Positions 1 through 9,594 of a stretch of 64,000 nucleotides of DNA are shown in pieces. The position numbers and the translations under genes are program-made. This DNA is from JAGVSR01 sp964589785. GTDB taxonomy: Bacteria > Pseudomonadota > Alphaproteobacteria > Rhizobiales > Hyphomicrobiaceae. The stretch is from positions 1 through 64,000 of the forward strand of contig CAZPUQ010000009.1 in NCBI GenBank assembly GCA_964589785.1, given 5' to 3'. The notes below the pieces were generated by a model. It saw only the letters and a program-made list of their open reading frames with translations, was not told the origin of the DNA and searched no databases. The stretch's first letter is position 1. Each line of letters begins with the position of its first letter.

Positions 1-3000
1 TCGCAACCGGAACCGTGACGGTCAGCGGCGCCGACGCCAACAGTGTCATCGTCGTTCTGAACTCGCTCTCGATCACGCTCGCGGACGACCGCGACGAGAA
101 CTTCACCGTCACCATCGACGGCACGGTCACCGACACGAACGGCGTGACGGTTGACACCGACAGCTTCACCCTGATCCATGCCGTTACGGTGCGGGCCGTG
201 GCGGACCTGCCGACCGTCAATGTGGGCGCTGCGACGAAGCCGGCCGTGAGCGAGGACTCGGGCTTCGTCACCTATCCGGTCACGACGGCGCTCAATGACA
301 CCGACGGTTCAGAGACCTATCAGCGCGTGACGGTCGCCTTCTCGACGCCGGGCGCGGGCGCGCGCCCCGAAGTCCAGTTCGGCACCACCGCAGGGGTGTC
401 CTTCGATACCTCGACGCCGGGCCAGGTCGTCCTGACCGGTGCTGCCGCGGACATCCAGGGGGCGCTCGTCACGCTTCAGGTCCGTCCGGGCGCCAATAAC
501 GGCGAGAACATTACCGTTACGGTGACGGCGCGCGCCATCGAGAGCAATCCCTCCGAGGACAACAACGGCGCGGCGCCCGGCAACGGCGGCGGTGTCGCCG
601 GTCCCGAGATCGCAACGCCGGTCGCGCAGACCGTGGCGAGCTTCACGATCCCCGTGACGCCGGTGCCGGAAGTGCCGACGCTCGCCATCCCGGCGAGCGC
701 GTCGGGCGCGGAAGACACGGTCTTCGCGCTGGGGGCGATCACGGTATCGTCGGCGACCACCGATCCCGACGGTTCGGAAACCCGCTTCATCGAGATCCAA
801 CAGTCGAGCTATCCGGCCGGCACGCAGTTCCTCAGCGGCGGTGTCCCGGTGGGAACGGTCGTAACCGCCGGCTGGCTGCGCGTGACGGAAGCGCAACTCG
901 CCTCGCTCAGCATCCAGGCGGCGGCCAACTACAGCGGAACGATCAACCTCGTCGTGCGCGGGGTCATCGTCGATACCAACGCGGGCGGCAGCGTCACATC
1001 GACGACGGCAACGCAGACGTTGCCGGTCACGGTCACGCCGGATGCCGATGGCGTCAACGTCCCGGCGCCGTCCTCGGGGGTGGAGGACAACGGCCCCATC
1101 GCGTTCGGCGCGACTCTCGCCAGCGGCCTGACGCTTGCCGACAACGGCACGGGCACGGGGAACAACGCCTCAAGCGAGACGGTCTCCCGTATCGTGCTCG
1201 ATTTCCCCGCGGACACAGCGACGCAGACCTACGCCATCGCGCCGGGCCCCGCGTCCGGCTCCGCGCAGATCGCCTTCGACGCCGGGACGCGTACCTACAC
1301 GATCACGAGCACGATCATCACGGGTGCGGCGGACGTCGCTGCGCTGTCGCAGGCGGACCGGGCGCAGGCGGAGGCGCATATCCGCGCCACGGTCGCCGGG
1401 TTCACGGTGACGATGGGGCCGGTGCACACGGATCTCAACGGCCTCGTGGCCGTGACGGTGACGACGCTTGACGTCAACGGCGGCCTCGCGAATACGCAGG
1501 ACAATGCGTTCAACCACACGATCCGCGTCCAGGCGGTGGCCGACACACCGACGCTGTCGGTCGTCGATCCCGTCTCCGCGGTCGCCGAAGACGGCGCGAA
1601 CGTCGCCCTCTTCATCAACCCCGGCAACAGCGCCGATACGGACAACTCCGAGACATTGTCGGTGCGGATCACGGTGCCGAGCGACGGGCTCGGTCCCGTC
1701 GGCACGATCACCGGCACGCCGCCGGCCGGCGTGACGCTGTCCAACCTTGGAGGTGGCGTCTATCTCGTCACCGCGACGGGCGCCACCAATGCGATCCGCG
1801 AGAATGCGCTCGACAGCTTCCTCAACGGCGGCGGGATCGCCTTCGATCCGCGCGACAACTGGTCGGGTGTGCTGACCGGGACCAACGGTATCCGCGTCGA
1901 TGTCATTTCGACAGAGGCGGCGACCGGCAGCGAGCTCGCGGCCGGTAGCTTTGGCGGCCCGGACGGGACGTCGGCCACGGAGACCGTCACCGACCACATC
2001 GACATCCGCGTGTCGCCGACCGCCGATGCGCCGACCGTCAAAGGCAATGGCGTCGGTGTCGAGGACAGCCGTATCGCCGTTCCCATGAGCGTCACCCTCT
2101 CGGACAAGGACGGATCGGAAACCTACGTCGTCCGGCTCACGTCGGTCGTCCCGTCGGGCACGCAGATATTCGGCGCAGGAGGGACGGAAATCCTTCCGGT
2201 AGGGGGAGTTTACACCCTGTCTCCTGCCGACGTTGCGGCTCTGGCTGTGCAGCCGCCACTCCATTATTCCAGCGCCCTCAGCGGCAGCATCGTGCTCACG
2301 GCCGAGACCGTGGTGACCGATACGTCGGGCGGCACGTCGACCACGACGACACTGACGACGAACATCACCGTGTCGGTGACGGGCGTCGCGGATGCTCCGG
2401 GAACGCGGACGGTGAATGTATCGGCCGACGAGGACGAGGCGATCGAGCTCGGCGCGGCCATTCTTGCAAGTGCAGGCGGAAACTTGAACAGCCTGCTCGT
2501 GGACGGCGATGGCTCGGAGGCGCTGTCGTTCGTGATCGGCGGGCTGCCCCAGGGCGTCATCCCGACATCGTCGGTAGCGGGTGTCACCTATCTCGGCGGC
2601 GGAACGTGGAGCATCACGGCGGCCGCGATGCCGACGCTGCAGCTCCCGCCGGCTCCGAACTTCTCGGGCGAGAATCCGTACGCCGGCGTGACCGTGCGCG
2701 CGGTGACGCAGGAGCTGGACGGCGATGAGGCCTCCTCGGCGCAATGGCCGGTGACGATCACTGTCAATCCGGTGATCGACCAGGCCACGGTCGATGGACT
2801 TTCGAACTGGAGCATGGGCATCACGCAGGCGGAGGGATCAGCCGAGTCGGGGACCGGCATCTCGCTCGCCAGCGCCGCCAACCACGGCTACGTGGACGAC
2901 GACGGCTCCGAAGCGGTCGTCAGCTATACGTTCGATCTTTCCACGCTGCTCGCCGATGCCAGCATTACCAGCCGGCTGCAGTCTCTCGAAGGGCCGGGAG

Positions 3001-5579
3001 CCGATCTCGACGATCTCGTGGCAAACTACATCTCGGGCATGTTCAGCTACGATGCCGGCGCCGGCACCATAACGGTCCTCGCCGCGAACATCGGCGGTGT
3101 TGCCATAGACGGCACGCTGTTCCTCGATTCCAACGAGGATTTTTCGATCCCCGTCAGCGCGCTCGTGCGCGATACGGCGATCATCGGCGGCAGTCCCGTG
3201 ACGGTGGACAAGATCGAGACGGGCACGCTCAGCGTCGATCTCATCGGCACGGCGGACACGCCGACGGTGTTTGCGAGCGCAGCGTCGGGCACATCGGGAA
3301 CGGAGCTTGCGCTGTCGCTCGGCGGCGTCTCGACCGATACGGACGTCGCTCTCGGCCGGCCGCTTTCGGAGGACATCTATTACGTCATAGCGGTGACGAA
3401 CCTGGGTACGGCGCCGGCGCTGGGCTTCACGGACGGAGCCGGGAATGTGGTGGGTCTCGACAACGGCGATGGCACGTGGGTACTCACACCCGCCGAGATT
3501 GCCAGCCTGCACGTCAGGACCCTGCACGGAGCCGCGGGCACGGCGAACATGCGGCTGACGACGATCGCTGTCGAGAACGACGGCGATACGGCGAGCAATA
3601 GCACGACGTTCGGCATCACGGTCACGCCGGGGGCCGGTGGGCCGGCCGGCGAGACGCCGTTGCCGCCGGTGGTCTCGATCGGAACCAACTCCGGCAACGA
3701 GGATGGTTCCATCACGCTCAACGTGACCGCCGGTCCCGCGCCAGGCGACACCAGCAACCCGACCGTTGCGGTCATGATCTCGAACCTGCCGGCCGGGGCG
3801 CAGATCGAGGGCGCGCGGTTCAACCCCGACACGGGGCGCTGGGTCGCGAGCGCCGCGGCGGTCAATTCGGGCGCAGTACGGATCATCCCGCCGCCTGACT
3901 TCTCGGGCGAGATGAACATCACCATCGAGGCCGTGGCGACGAATGCGTCGCTGCAGCGGGCGACGACGGGGGCCACGACGGTTCCGATCGCGGTCGATCC
4001 CGTTGCCGATGGCGTCGCGATCAGCGCCCTGCCGGATGCGGGCGCGGAGGACATCGCCGTCGATCTCAACATCGCGCTCGCAGAACGTGATATCGACGGC
4101 AGCGAGGTGATCGGCGGCGATATCTATATGCGTCTGTCCGACGGGGCCACGCTCCTCGGCGGCTATCCGGTCGTGAGTGCCGGTGATAGCGACGCGACGA
4201 TCGACGGAACGAGCCTCATCGGCTTCTACCGCGTGCCGGCGTCGGCGGTGGCCGGACTGCAGATGCAGCCGGCCGCTCACTGGCACGGAACGGTGACGGT
4301 CGAGGTTGCGGCCACTTCCACCGAACCCGTCGATCCGACCCCGGATGCAGACAACACGCAGCTCGACGTGCACGCGTTCGCCGTCACCGTGGCGGCCGTC
4401 GCGGATGCGCCGGCGGTGACAGCCCCGGTCTCGGTGGCGGGCGACGAGGACACGGCGATAGCGATCGCAGGACTTTCGGCGGCGCTCGTCGACACGAACG
4501 CGACGAATGGCGCGGAAGTCCTGTCGGTCAAGATCTCGGGCGTGCCCGCCGGATCGCGGTTCTCGGCCGGGTCGAACAACGGCGACGGAAGCTGGACGAT
4601 ACCTGTGGCGGCTCTGCCGACGCTGCAGATCACGCCGCCACTTCACTACTCGGGGATCATGACCCTGACGCTGACGGCCATCGCGCTCGAGCTCGCCAAC
4701 GGCGACGAGGCGCAATCGTCGGTCGCCTTCAACGTCGTTGTGGCGCCGAAGGCGGACGCGGTCGAGATCCTGGCGGAGAACGTCGCGGTCGACAGCTCCG
4801 GCAGCGCGGCGCTCGAGCTCAACGTGCGCATGGCAGACGGCAACGGCACCAACCCTGGCGAGACGCCGCCGGAGAGCATCCGGATCACGTTCACGTTGGT
4901 GCCGACGGGCGTGTCGCTCGTGGCCGCCGGGGGTGGAGCGTTCGCAAACCCGACGTCGGGGACGTGGGTGTTCACCGGCACGGAGGCCGAGGCCAATGCG
5001 ATCGAGGCGGACGTCGGTGCGACCGCGACGGGCGGCACGTATACGGTTCAGTTGTCAGCGGTCACGCTCGACGGCGCCGATACGCTGGCGACGGCGGTGA
5101 CGGACACGTTCCGGCTCGCCGTGCCGCAGGTGATGGCCGGCGACGGCACCGCGAACACGTTGACGGGCGGGGCCGGCACGCAGATCCTGTTCGGTCTCGG
5201 CGGCGCCGACACGCTCAACGGCGGAGCCGACGCGGACCGGATCGTGGGCGGGTCCGGGGCCGACATCCTGACGGGCGGCGGCGGGGCCGACCGGTTCGGC
5301 TACGGCGCCGGCGACCTCGGCACCGGCGTCGACACGATCACGGACTTCACGAACGGACCGGGTGGCGATGCGATCGACGTCGCGGCGCTGCTGTCTGGCT
5401 TCGATCCGGGGTCGTCGGTCCTGTCGCAGTTCGTGCAGGTCACGCAGGCCGCGGGCAACTCGACGATCCGCATCGATGCCAACGGCGGCGGCGACAGCTT
5501 CCAGGACCTCGTGATCCTGCAGGGTGTCACGGGGCTCGATGTCAACACGATGCGGACCAACGGCAATCTGATCGTTTGA
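1..5579 (+). CDS. Giant repeat adhesin secreted by a type I system (5' end outside window)
   Basis: The frame is open to the left edge, so this is the C-terminal part (about 1,858 residues) of a larger protein; the GTG at 15 is only the first start-like codon. It is built of repeated units of about 100-150 residues resembling cadherin/Ig-like adhesin modules, each with an acidic E-D pair and a recurring D-x-D-G-S-E-T motif (for example near 298, 766 and 2107). The last 150 residues carry RTX-type nonapeptides (GGADTLNGG and relatives, 5150-5300), then a hydrophobic and acidic end (5320-5575) that fits the C-terminal secretion signal of type I substrates. RTX repeats bind calcium outside the cell. 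TolC, ABC and HlyD genes follow directly, which supports export by that machine. The family fit is inferred; the N-terminus, where a LapA-like retention module would lie, is not visible. Confidence 0.85.
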   Translation, partial: ATGTVTVSGADANSVIVVLNSLSITLADDRDENFTVTIDGTVTDTNGVTVDTDSFTLIHAVTVRAVADLPTVNVGAATKPAVSEDSGFVTYPVTTALNDTDGSETYQRVTVAFSTPGAGARPEVQFGTTAGVSFDTSTPGQVVLTGAAADIQGALVTLQVRPGANNGENITVTVTARAIESNPSEDNNGAAPGNGGGVAGPEIATPVAQTVASFTIPVTPVPEVPTLAIPASASGAEDTVFALGAITVSSATTDPDGSETRFIEIQQSSYPAGTQFLSGGVPVGTVVTAGWLRVTEAQLASLSIQAAANYSGTINLVVRGVIVDTNAGGSVTSTTATQTLPVTVTPDADGVNVPAPSSGVEDNGPIAFGATLASGLTLADNGTGTGNNASSETVSRIVLDFPADTATQTYAIAPGPASGSAQIAFDAGTRTYTITSTIITGAADVAALSQADRAQAEAHIRATVAGFTVTMGPVHTDLNGLVAVTVTTLDVNGGLANTQDNAFNHTIRVQAVADTPTLSVVDPVSAVAEDGANVALFINPGNSADTDNSETLSVRITVPSDGLGPVGTITGTPPAGVTLSNLGGGVYLVTATGATNAIRENALDSFLNGGGIAFDPRDNWSGVLTGTNGIRVDVISTEAATGSELAAGSFGGPDGTSATETVTDHIDIRVSPTADAPTVKGNGVGVEDSRIAVPMSVTLSDKDGSETYVVRLTSVVPSGTQIFGAGGTEILPVGGVYTLSPADVAALAVQPPLHYSSALSGSIVLTAETVVTDTSGGTSTTTTLTTNITVSVTGVADAPGTRTVNVSADEDEAIELGAAILASAGGNLNSLLVDGDGSEALSFVIGGLPQGVIPTSSVAGVTYLGGGTWSITAAAMPTLQLPPAPNFSGENPYAGVTVRAVTQELDGDEASSAQWPVTITVNPVIDQATVDGLSNWSMGITQAEGSAESGTGISLASAANHGYVDDDGSEAVVSYTFDLSTLLADASITSRLQSLEGPGADLDDLVANYISGMFSYDAGAGTITVLAANIGGVAIDGTLFLDSNEDFSIPVSALVRDTAIIGGSPVTVDKIETGTLSVDLIGTADTPTVFASAASGTSGTELALSLGGVSTDTDVALGRPLSEDIYYVIAVTNLGTAPALGFTDGAGNVVGLDNGDGTWVLTPAEIASLHVRTLHGAAGTANMRLTTIAVENDGDTASNSTTFGITVTPGAGGPAGETPLPPVVSIGTNSGNEDGSITLNVTAGPAPGDTSNPTVAVMISNLPAGAQIEGARFNPDTGRWVASAAAVNSGAVRIIPPPDFSGEMNITIEAVATNASLQRATTGATTVPIAVDPVADGVAISALPDAGAEDIAVDLNIALAERDIDGSEVIGGDIYMRLSDGATLLGGYPVVSAGDSDATIDGTSLIGFYRVPASAVAGLQMQPAAHWHGTVTVEVAATSTEPVDPTPDADNTQLDVHAFAVTVAAVADAPAVTAPVSVAGDEDTAIAIAGLSAALVDTNATNGAEVLSVKISGVPAGSRFSAGSNNGDGSWTIPVAALPTLQITPPLHYSGIMTLTLTAIALELANGDEAQSSVAFNVVVAPKADAVEILAENVAVDSSGSAALELNVRMADGNGTNPGETPPESIRITFTLVPTGVSLVAAGGGAFANPTSGTWVFTGTEAEANAIEADVGATATGGTYTVQLSAVTLDGADTLATAVTDTFRLAVPQVMAGDGTANTLTGGAGTQILFGLGGADTLNGGADADRIVGGSGADILTGGGGADRFGYGAGDLGTGVDTITDFTNGPGGDAIDVAALLSGFDPGSSVLSQFVQVTQAAGNSTIRIDANGGGDSFQDLVILQGVTGLDVNTMRTNGNLIV

Positions 5580-5628
5580 TCGGGGCTGTGACTCAAAAGA
5601 CACGCGCCCTTTGGAGGGTGGTGATCGG

Positions 5629-5654
5629 CGGCGCGGGGGCGGATCTCCGCGCCG
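5629..5654 (+). terminator. Possible hairpin after adhesin gene
   Basis: An 8-bp perfect stem (5629-5636 with 5647-5654, CGGCGCGG/CCGCGCCG) and 10-nt loop lie 50 bases after the adhesin stop. There is no T-tract, so termination is only a guess. The rest of 5580-5873 shows no convincing gene. Confidence 0.3.
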
Positions 5655-5873
5655 TCGGCGTGTTTGGGCTGCGAATCACGAGATCAACCGCCCGCAAGGC
5701 CCGGCAGGGAGAAGCACCTGCGCCCGCCAGCCCCTGTTGCGGATCGTCACTCAGCACGCGTCGCTTCTGTTCGAGCCGGCGCGAATCAGGCACAGCGTGT
5801 CTGTGGATAAGGTGTTGATAATCTCTAAATGCAGCAGTCACCGTGTGGGGCCGGCACGGGCAGGGGGCATGGA

Positions 5874-7292
5874 ATGAGGGGCGGGGCTTTGGTCCGGTGG
5901 GCCGGCGCGACAGGGCTGGCGCTCGTGCTGCATGTGCAGCCGGCGAGCGCCGACAGCCTTGTGGATATCGTCCACGAGGCGCTCACGACCAATCCGGAGC
6001 TCGGCGCGATCCGCTTCAATCGCCGGGCGATCGACAACGAGCTCAATGCCGCTCGCGGCCTCAACCTGCCGACGTTCGACGTGCGCGCCACGACGGGGCG
6101 CCACCGCGAAAACAGCAGGACCGAGCTTGGCGTCGTCGACAACAACGACTGGCACGGCAGCGATTCGGTCGGCACGCTGTTCTCGCAGCGTGTCTTCGAC
6201 GGCTTCGAAAGCCGGTACGAGATCGACCGCCAACGCAATCGCGTGGAATCGGCGCGCTGGCGGGTGAACGACACGGCGAACGCGATCGCGCTGCGCGCGG
6301 TGCAAGCGTACGTCGAGTGCATCCGGGCAAACGCGGTGCTGAAGGCGGCCGAGTCCAACCTCGCGGCGCATGAAAGGCTTTACGCGCGCGTGCGCCGGCG
6401 CGCCGAGGGAGGAGTCGCCAACGCGGCCGAGAGCGCGGAAGCGGGGGCGCGCACGGCCAACGCGAAATCGCTCCTGGCGCAGGCTGAAGAGTCGGTTCTG
6501 AATGCTCAGTCCCTCTTCAAGTCGATTGTCGGCCGGATGCCGGCTCGTCTCGAAGGGGTGCCGCCGGCGCGCGGACTTCCCGAGAGCGAGGACGGCGCCG
6601 CGGCGGAAGCCGTCGAGGCTTCACCCTCGGTGGTCGCGACTGAGTTCGATGCCCTCGCCGCCGAGGCGGCGGTGGGCAGCGCCTATTCGCGTTTCAGTCC
6701 GAAGCTGAACTTCGAGGTGGCGACCAACCACGGCTGGGGGCAGGTCGAGAACGACGACAAGAACTACGAAGCGACCGCGATGCTCGTCGTACGCTGGAAC
6801 CTGTTCAACGGCGGGATCGACAAGTCGCGCATCTGGGAAGCGCGGGCACGGGCGGCCGAGGCTCATGGTATCAACGCCAATACGGCGCTGATCGTCGAGC
6901 GGGAAGCGCGCACGTCGTGGGCGTCGCTGCGGGCGGCCTCGATCCGGGTTCCCGAGCTGAAGCAGCAACTCACCCTTCAGCGGCAGCGCCAGACGGCCTA
7001 CTTCGAGCAGTTTGACACCGGACAGCGGCGGCTTCTTGATCTGCTCGATGCACAGAACGAGATTTTCGTCGTCGAGAGCTCGTTGCGTACGGAAGAGGCG
7101 GTCGGCGTCTACAGCGGATACCGGCTGCTGGCGACGGTTGGACGATTGGTTCCGGCGCTGGGCCTCGAGCTGCCGCCCGAGGCGGCGGTTCCCCCGGCGC
7201 CGACGCTGATCGACGGCTGGCGAACGGAAATCGAGGCCTGGCCCCGCGACCGGTATCACGAGTCCGTCGAGGTGGCGGTGCCGGCGAAGTAA
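5874..7292 (+). CDS. TolC-family outer membrane efflux protein of the type I secretion system
   Basis: Outer-membrane channel expected to complete the ABC/HlyD exporter encoded just downstream. I choose the ATG at 5874 because a purine-rich site (AGGGGG, 5862-5867) precedes it and the product then opens with a clean signal peptide (MRGGALVRW, hydrophobic core, cleavage after PASA). The frame extends to an ATG at 5829, which would bury that signal. The mature protein is about 450 residues and rich in long Ala/Glu/Arg helices with the internal repeat typical of TolC (two outer-membrane-factor halves, about residues 28-215 and 230-425). It ends with a short Pro-rich tail, also usual in the LapE/AggA branch. 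The ABC gene starts 25 bases later. Confidence 0.88.
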   Translation: MRGGALVRWAGATGLALVLHVQPASADSLVDIVHEALTTNPELGAIRFNRRAIDNELNAARGLNLPTFDVRATTGRHRENSRTELGVVDNNDWHGSDSVGTLFSQRVFDGFESRYEIDRQRNRVESARWRVNDTANAIALRAVQAYVECIRANAVLKAAESNLAAHERLYARVRRRAEGGVANAAESAEAGARTANAKSLLAQAEESVLNAQSLFKSIVGRMPARLEGVPPARGLPESEDGAAAEAVEASPSVVATEFDALAAEAAVGSAYSRFSPKLNFEVATNHGWGQVENDDKNYEATAMLVVRWNLFNGGIDKSRIWEARARAAEAHGINANTALIVEREARTSWASLRAASIRVPELKQQLTLQRQRQTAYFEQFDTGQRRLLDLLDAQNEIFVVESSLRTEEAVGVYSGYRLLATVGRLVPALGLELPPEAAVPPAPTLIDGWRTEIEAWPRDRYHESVEVAVPAK

Positions 7293-7317
7293 CCCGGTTG
7301 CGGTCCGCGGAGAGGGA

Positions 7318-9594
7318 ATGAACGCGGTCGGCGACATGAAACGGCGTCTTGAGACGGCAGTCGCGAACCTCGTGGCTGCCGCGCGCGCGTTTGCGCCGAA
7401 GGCCGACGCCGAGCCCCGGGACCTGCTTGCGGCCGCGATCGCCGATGTGGCGCAGCACTACGGGATGGCGACGGCGCCCGCTGCCCTCGTGGCCGGACTG
7501 CCGCTGGCGGGTGGACGTCTCCCGCTCGAGCATGCGGGCGAGGCGGCGCGCCGCGCCGGGCTCGACGCCGCGGTGGTGAAGGTCGCGCTCGCCGACCTTG
7601 AGCGCCATGAATTGCCGGTCATCGTCCTCATGGAGGAGGGCGGCTGCGATGTCGTGTGGGACCTCTCGGTCAACAGCGCGACGGGCGAGAGCACTGTCAC
7701 GCTGAGCCCTGCGGGGCGCCCGACAGCGCGGGTTTCACTGGCATTGTCGCGGATCGCCCAGGCCCCGTCGCGGACGATCGTGCGGCTGAGGCCAGCCTCG
7801 GGGTTGGACGAACGCGGCGAAGGGGCGCTGTCAAAGCCAAAGGCCGGCTGGTTCCTGCCGGCGTTTCGCGACAGCCGCCGCATCTACGGCGAAGCGATCG
7901 CGGCCACACTGGCGCTCAATGTCCTGGCGCTGGCGCTGCCGCTGTTCACGATGAACGTCTATGACCGCGTCCTGCCGAATGCGGTGGAAGTGACGTTGTG
8001 GGCGCTCGCCATCGGCGCGACGCTGGCCACGCTCTTCGATTTCCTGATCAAGAACCTGCGCGCGACGTTCGTCGATGTGGCGAGCCGGCGGGCGGATGTC
8101 CGGCTGTCGAACTTCATCTACGGACGGCTGTTGGGTGCACGGGCGCCGCGGGCTCCGGTCTCGGCAGGGGTGCGCGCCAACGCGCTGCGCGAGTTCGAGA
8201 CCCTGCGCGAGTTCTTCAACTCGGCGACCCTGACGGCGTTCGGCGACGTGCCGTTCCTCGTTGTGTTTCTCGCCATGATCTTCGTGATCGGCGGCCAACT
8301 GGGATGGATCGCGCTCGCAGCGGTGCCGATCGTGCTGATCATCGGATGGGTCACGCAGAAGACGCTGCTCAGACTGTCCGAGGAGAGCTTCCGCGAGGCG
8401 GCGCAGAAGAATGCGGTCGTCGTCGAGACCGTGGTCGGGATCGACAGCGTCAAGGCGGCGGGCGCGGAGAGCTGGGCTGCGACCCGATGGGAGCAGGCCG
8501 TCAGCGATCAGATCCGCTCCTCGCACCGCATCCGGCAGATCTCCAACCTCGGCATCCATTCGATCTTCGCCGTGCAGACCGGGACGCAGATCGCGATCGT
8601 GGTCGCGGGCTTCTACCTGGTGGCGGCGGGCAACCTGACGACGGGTGCGCTCATCGCCGCGACGATGCTGGCGGGGCGCGCGCTGCAGCCGCTCGGACAG
8701 ATCGCGATGCTGATCACGCGGCTGCATCAGACGCGGCTCGCCTACCGGGCGCTCAACGACATCGTGATGCTCGAGCAGGAGCGGCCGGACGGGCAGCCGC
8801 TGATGACGCGGGTGCGGATCACCGGCGCGCTGTCGTGCGAGCATCTGACCTACAGTTACGATGCGGACGCGCCGGCCTCGCTCGACGACGTGTCGTTCGA
8901 CGTGAAGGCCGGCGAGCGGGTCGGGCTCGTCGGCGCCATCGGCAGCGGCAAGACCACGCTGCTGAAGATGATCCACGCGGTGCATCTGCCGACGGCGGGG
9001 CGCGTGCTGGTGGACGGCATCGCGGTGCATCAGATCGATCCGGCGGTGCTGCGCTCCGGCATCGGGCTCGCCCTGCAGGGGGCAGACCTCTTTCACGGCA
9101 CGATCCGCAGCAACATCGCCCTCGCCGATCCGGGCGCGTCCGACGAGGATGTGCTGTGGGCGGCGCGGGCGGCCGGCGCGCTCGACTGGATCCTGCGCCT
9201 GCCGAAGGGGCTGGAGACGCCCGTGCGTGAGCGGGGCGCGGGGCTTTCCGGCGGGCAGCGGCAGTCGGTGGCGCTGGCGCGGGCGCTGTTCCGGCGGCCG
9301 CGCATCGTGCTTCTCGACGAGCCGACGAGCGACATGGATCAGGGCACCGAGCAGCACGTGGTGCAGTCGCTGGCCGTCGCGCTGCAGGGGCGGACGCTCA
9401 TTGCCGTGTCCCACCGGCCGGCCGTGCTGGCGCTCGTCGACCGGCTGATCGTGATGGATAGCGGGCAAAAGGTGCTCGACGGTCCGAAGGACGAGGTCCT
9501 GCGCAAGCTCGAGGCGATGACGGCAGAGCGGCTCGCGAAGGCGAAGTCCAGGCCCACGCCGAAGCCGACGGCGCCCCGGGGAGGTGCGGCATGA
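7318..9594 (+). CDS. Type I secretion ABC transporter (permease-ATPase), LapB/HlyB type
   Basis: Inner-membrane half-transporter with fused ATPase, 758 residues. Domains in order: a C39-like region (about residues 40-150) in which the catalytic cysteine of true peptidases is absent, as in HlyB and LapB, where it binds substrate instead of cutting it; a six-helix transmembrane domain (about 190-460); and an ATPase domain with Walker A GAIGSGKTT (about 539), signature LSGGQ (about 643) and Walker B ending in LLDEP (about 666). The start at 7318 has GGAGAGGG just upstream. The stop overlaps the HlyD start by 4 bp (ATGA), so these two are translationally coupled. The absent leader peptidase and the RTX substrate upstream both argue for a long adhesin substrate rather than a bacteriocin. 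Confidence 0.93.
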   Translation: MNAVGDMKRRLETAVANLVAAARAFAPKADAEPRDLLAAAIADVAQHYGMATAPAALVAGLPLAGGRLPLEHAGEAARRAGLDAAVVKVALADLERHELPVIVLMEEGGCDVVWDLSVNSATGESTVTLSPAGRPTARVSLALSRIAQAPSRTIVRLRPASGLDERGEGALSKPKAGWFLPAFRDSRRIYGEAIAATLALNVLALALPLFTMNVYDRVLPNAVEVTLWALAIGATLATLFDFLIKNLRATFVDVASRRADVRLSNFIYGRLLGARAPRAPVSAGVRANALREFETLREFFNSATLTAFGDVPFLVVFLAMIFVIGGQLGWIALAAVPIVLIIGWVTQKTLLRLSEESFREAAQKNAVVVETVVGIDSVKAAGAESWAATRWEQAVSDQIRSSHRIRQISNLGIHSIFAVQTGTQIAIVVAGFYLVAAGNLTTGALIAATMLAGRALQPLGQIAMLITRLHQTRLAYRALNDIVMLEQERPDGQPLMTRVRITGALSCEHLTYSYDADAPASLDDVSFDVKAGERVGLVGAIGSGKTTLLKMIHAVHLPTAGRVLVDGIAVHQIDPAVLRSGIGLALQGADLFHGTIRSNIALADPGASDEDVLWAARAAGALDWILRLPKGLETPVRERGAGLSGGQRQSVALARALFRRPRIVLLDEPTSDMDQGTEQHVVQSLAVALQGRTLIAVSHRPAVLALVDRLIVMDSGQKVLDGPKDEVLRKLEAMTAERLAKAKSRPTPKPTAPRGGAA

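Noticed and set aside
1170..4715. Long minus-strand frames within the adhesin gene (524 and 625 codons)
   Set aside because: They lie antisense to repeat-rich high-GC coding DNA, are Arg/His-rich without motifs, and have no ribosome sites.
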